A stretch of 64,000 nt of DNA from Syntrophales bacterium. GTDB lineage: Bacteria > Desulfobacterota > Syntrophia > Syntrophales > PHBD01. Location of the stretch: positions 62,001 to 126,000 of the forward strand of contig DAOSEM010000008.1 in the NCBI GenBank assembly GCA_035363115.1, read 5' to 3'. Every line of letters starts with the position of its first letter. Positions within the stretch are counted from its first letter, which is position 1. Positions 62,503 to 64,000 of the stretch are shown here, one piece after another. Below the pieces are notes generated by a model that was not told the origin of the DNA, did not search any database, and saw nothing but the letters and a program-made list of their open reading frames with translations. A program made the translations under genes and the position numbers.

Positions 62503-62688
62503 TCATCCGGGCTTCAGGCAGTCATCCCTCCAGAGGCATTCGTCCTCGTCGCAGGCGTCCTTTGTCCCGAAGCACGGGCTGTAGCCTTCGCGATTCTGGA
62601 TTTCCCGGATCAGCTCCTTTTTCGTGATCCCGATCCGGAACGGGATGCCCCATTTCCGCGCGATTTCCCAGATCGACCGCATTTTCAT
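62503..62688 (-). CDS. small SAP-like Cys-rich protein
   Basis: 61 residues. The first 36 residues form a SAP/Rho-N-like helix pair (IWEIARKWGIPFRIGITKKELIREIQ), then four Cys (39, 46, 51, 57) in a PCFGTKDACDEDECLWRDDC tail. Similar small proteins are common in deltaproteobacteria; function unknown. ATG 62688 follows AGGAGG. Opposite to the acyl-CoA synthetase gene. Confidence 0.75.
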   Translation of the reverse strand: MKMRSIWEIARKWGIPFRIGITKKELIREIQNREGYSPCFGTKDACDEDECLWRDDCLKPG

Positions 62689-63033
62689 ATGGCAACCTCC
62701 TGCAAGAGCCCGGATCGATGGCCATGAACGACCATATCCGGCGTGTCCGGTGTGTCCGGGAAGAAAACGTCGACCGTTTCAGCGTCTGACAGGGGATGGA
62801 GCGATTCTGATTCGGAAGGCCGGCGATGTCAAGAAGGGAAACGCCTCCGGCCATGCAGATGGTGATGGCAGCCTCGGGAAACGTTCATCGTTGAGTTTTC
62901 GGGCTGCCGCTTCCCCAGGGCGGACGCGACCCGGGCAAGACCGGCAAGAGTCAGGCCTTTACAGTGCCTGGTGCGGGTGCTATGGTTTCGCCCGTTCTTT
63001 ACAAACGCTCTTTTCTCGAGGAGGCTGTCGCTC
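62689..63033. other. 345-base intergenic region
   Basis: No gene is seen. It holds the leader of the small SAP-like gene (minus strand) and the promoter of the acyl-CoA synthetase gene (plus strand). Confidence 0.4.
62958..62986 (+). promoter_or_regulatory. acyl-CoA synthetase promoter
   Basis: TTTACA at 62958-62963, a 17-base spacer and TATGGT at 62981-62986. The start codon is 48 bases farther. Confidence 0.55.
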
Positions 63034-64000
63034 ATGTCCGAAAATCCGCTTCATGCCCTGATGAGTCCCAAATCCGTAGCCATTGCCGGCGCCGGCAACA
63101 ACCTCATGAAGATGGGGACCATGCAGGCCCTGAGTGTCCTTCACGACGGTTTTCAGGGGCCGATCTACCCGATCCATCCCCGGGACAAGGTTGTCTTCGG
63201 CCTGCCCGCCTATGCCACTCCGCTCGACCTTCCGGAGGCCCCCGACCTGGGAATGATCGTCGCGCCCGTCGGCGAGGTCCCCCGTCTCATGGAGGGATTC
63301 GGCGAGCGCGGGACGAAGCGGGTCATCGTCTGCACGGCAGGCTTCCGCGAGGTGGGGGCCGCGGGGAAGGTCCTGGAACAGCAGATCAATGACATCGCCG
63401 CGAAGTACGGGATCCGGTTCCTGGGCCCCAACTGCATGGGGATCCTGAACTCGGAGATCCACCTGAACCTGACGGTCATGCACCTCGACGACCGGCCGGG
63501 CCTCCTGGGGCTTGCCTCCCAGAGCGGGACCTACGTCACCCAGACCCTCTATTTCCTGCGCAGGCAGGGTATCCGCCTGAGCAAGGCCATCAGCTCCGGG
63601 AACGAGGCCAACATCGGCATCATCGACGCCCTGGAGTATTTTGGAGAAGACGAGCAGACCCGGGCCGTCATCCTCTACATCGAGGCCATCCGCGACGGGC
63701 GCCTCTTCGTCGAGACGGCCCGGAAGGTCACGCGACACAAGCCCGTCTTCGCCCAGTACGTCGGCGGCTCCGAGGCAGGAGCCAGGGCAGGGCTCAGCCA
63801 CACCGGCGCCATGGCGGGGCCGGACTTCCTCTACGAGGGGATCTTCAAGCAGGCGGGCATTGTCCGCGTTCAGACGATCGAGGACCTCTACGCCCACGGC
63901 TGGGCCGCCGCCTCTCAGCCGCCGCTCCGGGGGCGCCGGATCGGCGTTGTGACCCACTCGGGCGGTCCGGGAACGGCCATGTCGCACACCTGCGACCAGG
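63034..64000 (+). CDS. acyl-CoA synthetase (NDP-forming), 5' part
   Basis: First 322 codons of an acetyl-CoA synthetase (ADP-forming) alpha-type protein; the gene runs off the right edge. A CoA-binding domain (SPKSVAIAGAGN at the start) and a succinyl-CoA-ligase-like domain with the phospho-His His256 in LSHTGAMAG are visible. Family members make ATP from acyl-CoA and phosphate or activate acids, relevant to a syntrophic or fermenting lifestyle. ATG 63034 follows GAGGAGG. Confidence 0.9.
   Translation, partial: MSENPLHALMSPKSVAIAGAGNNLMKMGTMQALSVLHDGFQGPIYPIHPRDKVVFGLPAYATPLDLPEAPDLGMIVAPVGEVPRLMEGFGERGTKRVIVCTAGFREVGAAGKVLEQQINDIAAKYGIRFLGPNCMGILNSEIHLNLTVMHLDDRPGLLGLASQSGTYVTQTLYFLRRQGIRLSKAISSGNEANIGIIDALEYFGEDEQTRAVILYIEAIRDGRLFVETARKVTRHKPVFAQYVGGSEAGARAGLSHTGAMAGPDFLYEGIFKQAGIVRVQTIEDLYAHGWAAASQPPLRGRRIGVVTHSGGPGTAMSHTCDQ

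Noticed and set aside
1..64000. tRNA, rRNA, CRISPR, insertion sequence or prophage
   Set aside because: None of their hallmarks was seen in any part of the window.

Overview
The window looks like a chromosomal segment (about 60-65% G+C) of a strictly or mainly anaerobic Deltaproteobacterium (Thermodesulfobacteriota), most like the Syntrophales (Syntrophus/Smithella relatives). Pointers are a hybrid-cluster protein with an anaerobe-type cysteine spacing behind an HcpR/FNR-like box, a trifunctional-type enoyl-CoA hydratase/3-hydroxyacyl-CoA dehydrogenase, an NDP-forming acyl-CoA synthetase, a CarD regulator, a branched-chain amino-acid-type ABC importer and a small Cys-rich SAP-like protein. 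This placement is inferred from gene content and was not checked against databases. No rRNA, tRNA, CRISPR array, insertion sequence or prophage was seen.

Layout. 1-5.7 kb: a tightly overlapping operon that starts outside the window (MurU-like nucleotidyltransferase, AmgK-like kinase, Ddl-like ATP-grasp ligase, two-part glycosyltransferase, DUF4922/HIT-like protein, M15 peptidase), probably for recycling or building a cell-envelope sugar/peptide. 5.8-9.4 kb: hotdog thioesterase-like protein, a histone-H1-like/winged-helix protein, a DUF1460 amidase and an SGNH hydrolase. 9.5-11.7 kb: hcp and a cupin. 11.9-16.6 kb: a beta-oxidation protein divergent from a MarR regulator, followed by two QueG-like 4Fe-4S proteins. 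16.7-21.4 kb: livKHMGF. 21.4-25.1 kb: a small protein, an RNase Z-like metallo-hydrolase and thiM-thiE plus a HAD phosphatase. 25.2-30.4 kb: patatin, then zur-znuACB and a BASS-type transporter. 30.5-36.98 kb: sodB, radC, a rhomboid-like-topology M50 peptidase, IHF, rluB, scpB-scpA, trpS and HU. 37.6-42.1 kb: ispD-ispF-gltX, a PIN-TRAM protein and carD. 42.4-48.3 kb: an RND efflux operon ending in a PII-like gene. 48.4-49.6 kb: a poor region with candidate mini-genes. 49.6-58.95 kb: nadA and an mfd-PPIase-PPIase-uvrA operon. 59.1-62.1 kb: ppsR-type kinase/phosphorylase, DUF502 and ahcY. 62.2-64 kb: a long palindrome, a SAP-like small protein and a truncated acyl-CoA synthetase.

Regulatory DNA is unusually legible here. 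A perfect 19-bp palindrome fills the whole -35/-10 spacer of the zur operon, and its ATG lies only a few bases past the expected transcription start. A MarR-type box overlaps the marR -10 and is repeated in front of the next operon. An HcpR/FNR-like box lies about 41 bases upstream of a plausible hcp start. A hairpin-plus-T terminator separates livK from livHMGF. Two ~120-bp imperfect palindromes of one family (5684-5805 and 18855-18971) and one unrelated 162-bp palindrome (62252-62413) are dispersed repeats. A riboswitch-like structured stretch lies between carD and the PIN-TRAM gene.

Starts were chosen from Shine-Dalgarno spacing, overlaps and family length. Many long open frames antisense to real genes exist only because of the G+C-rich codon use and are left out.
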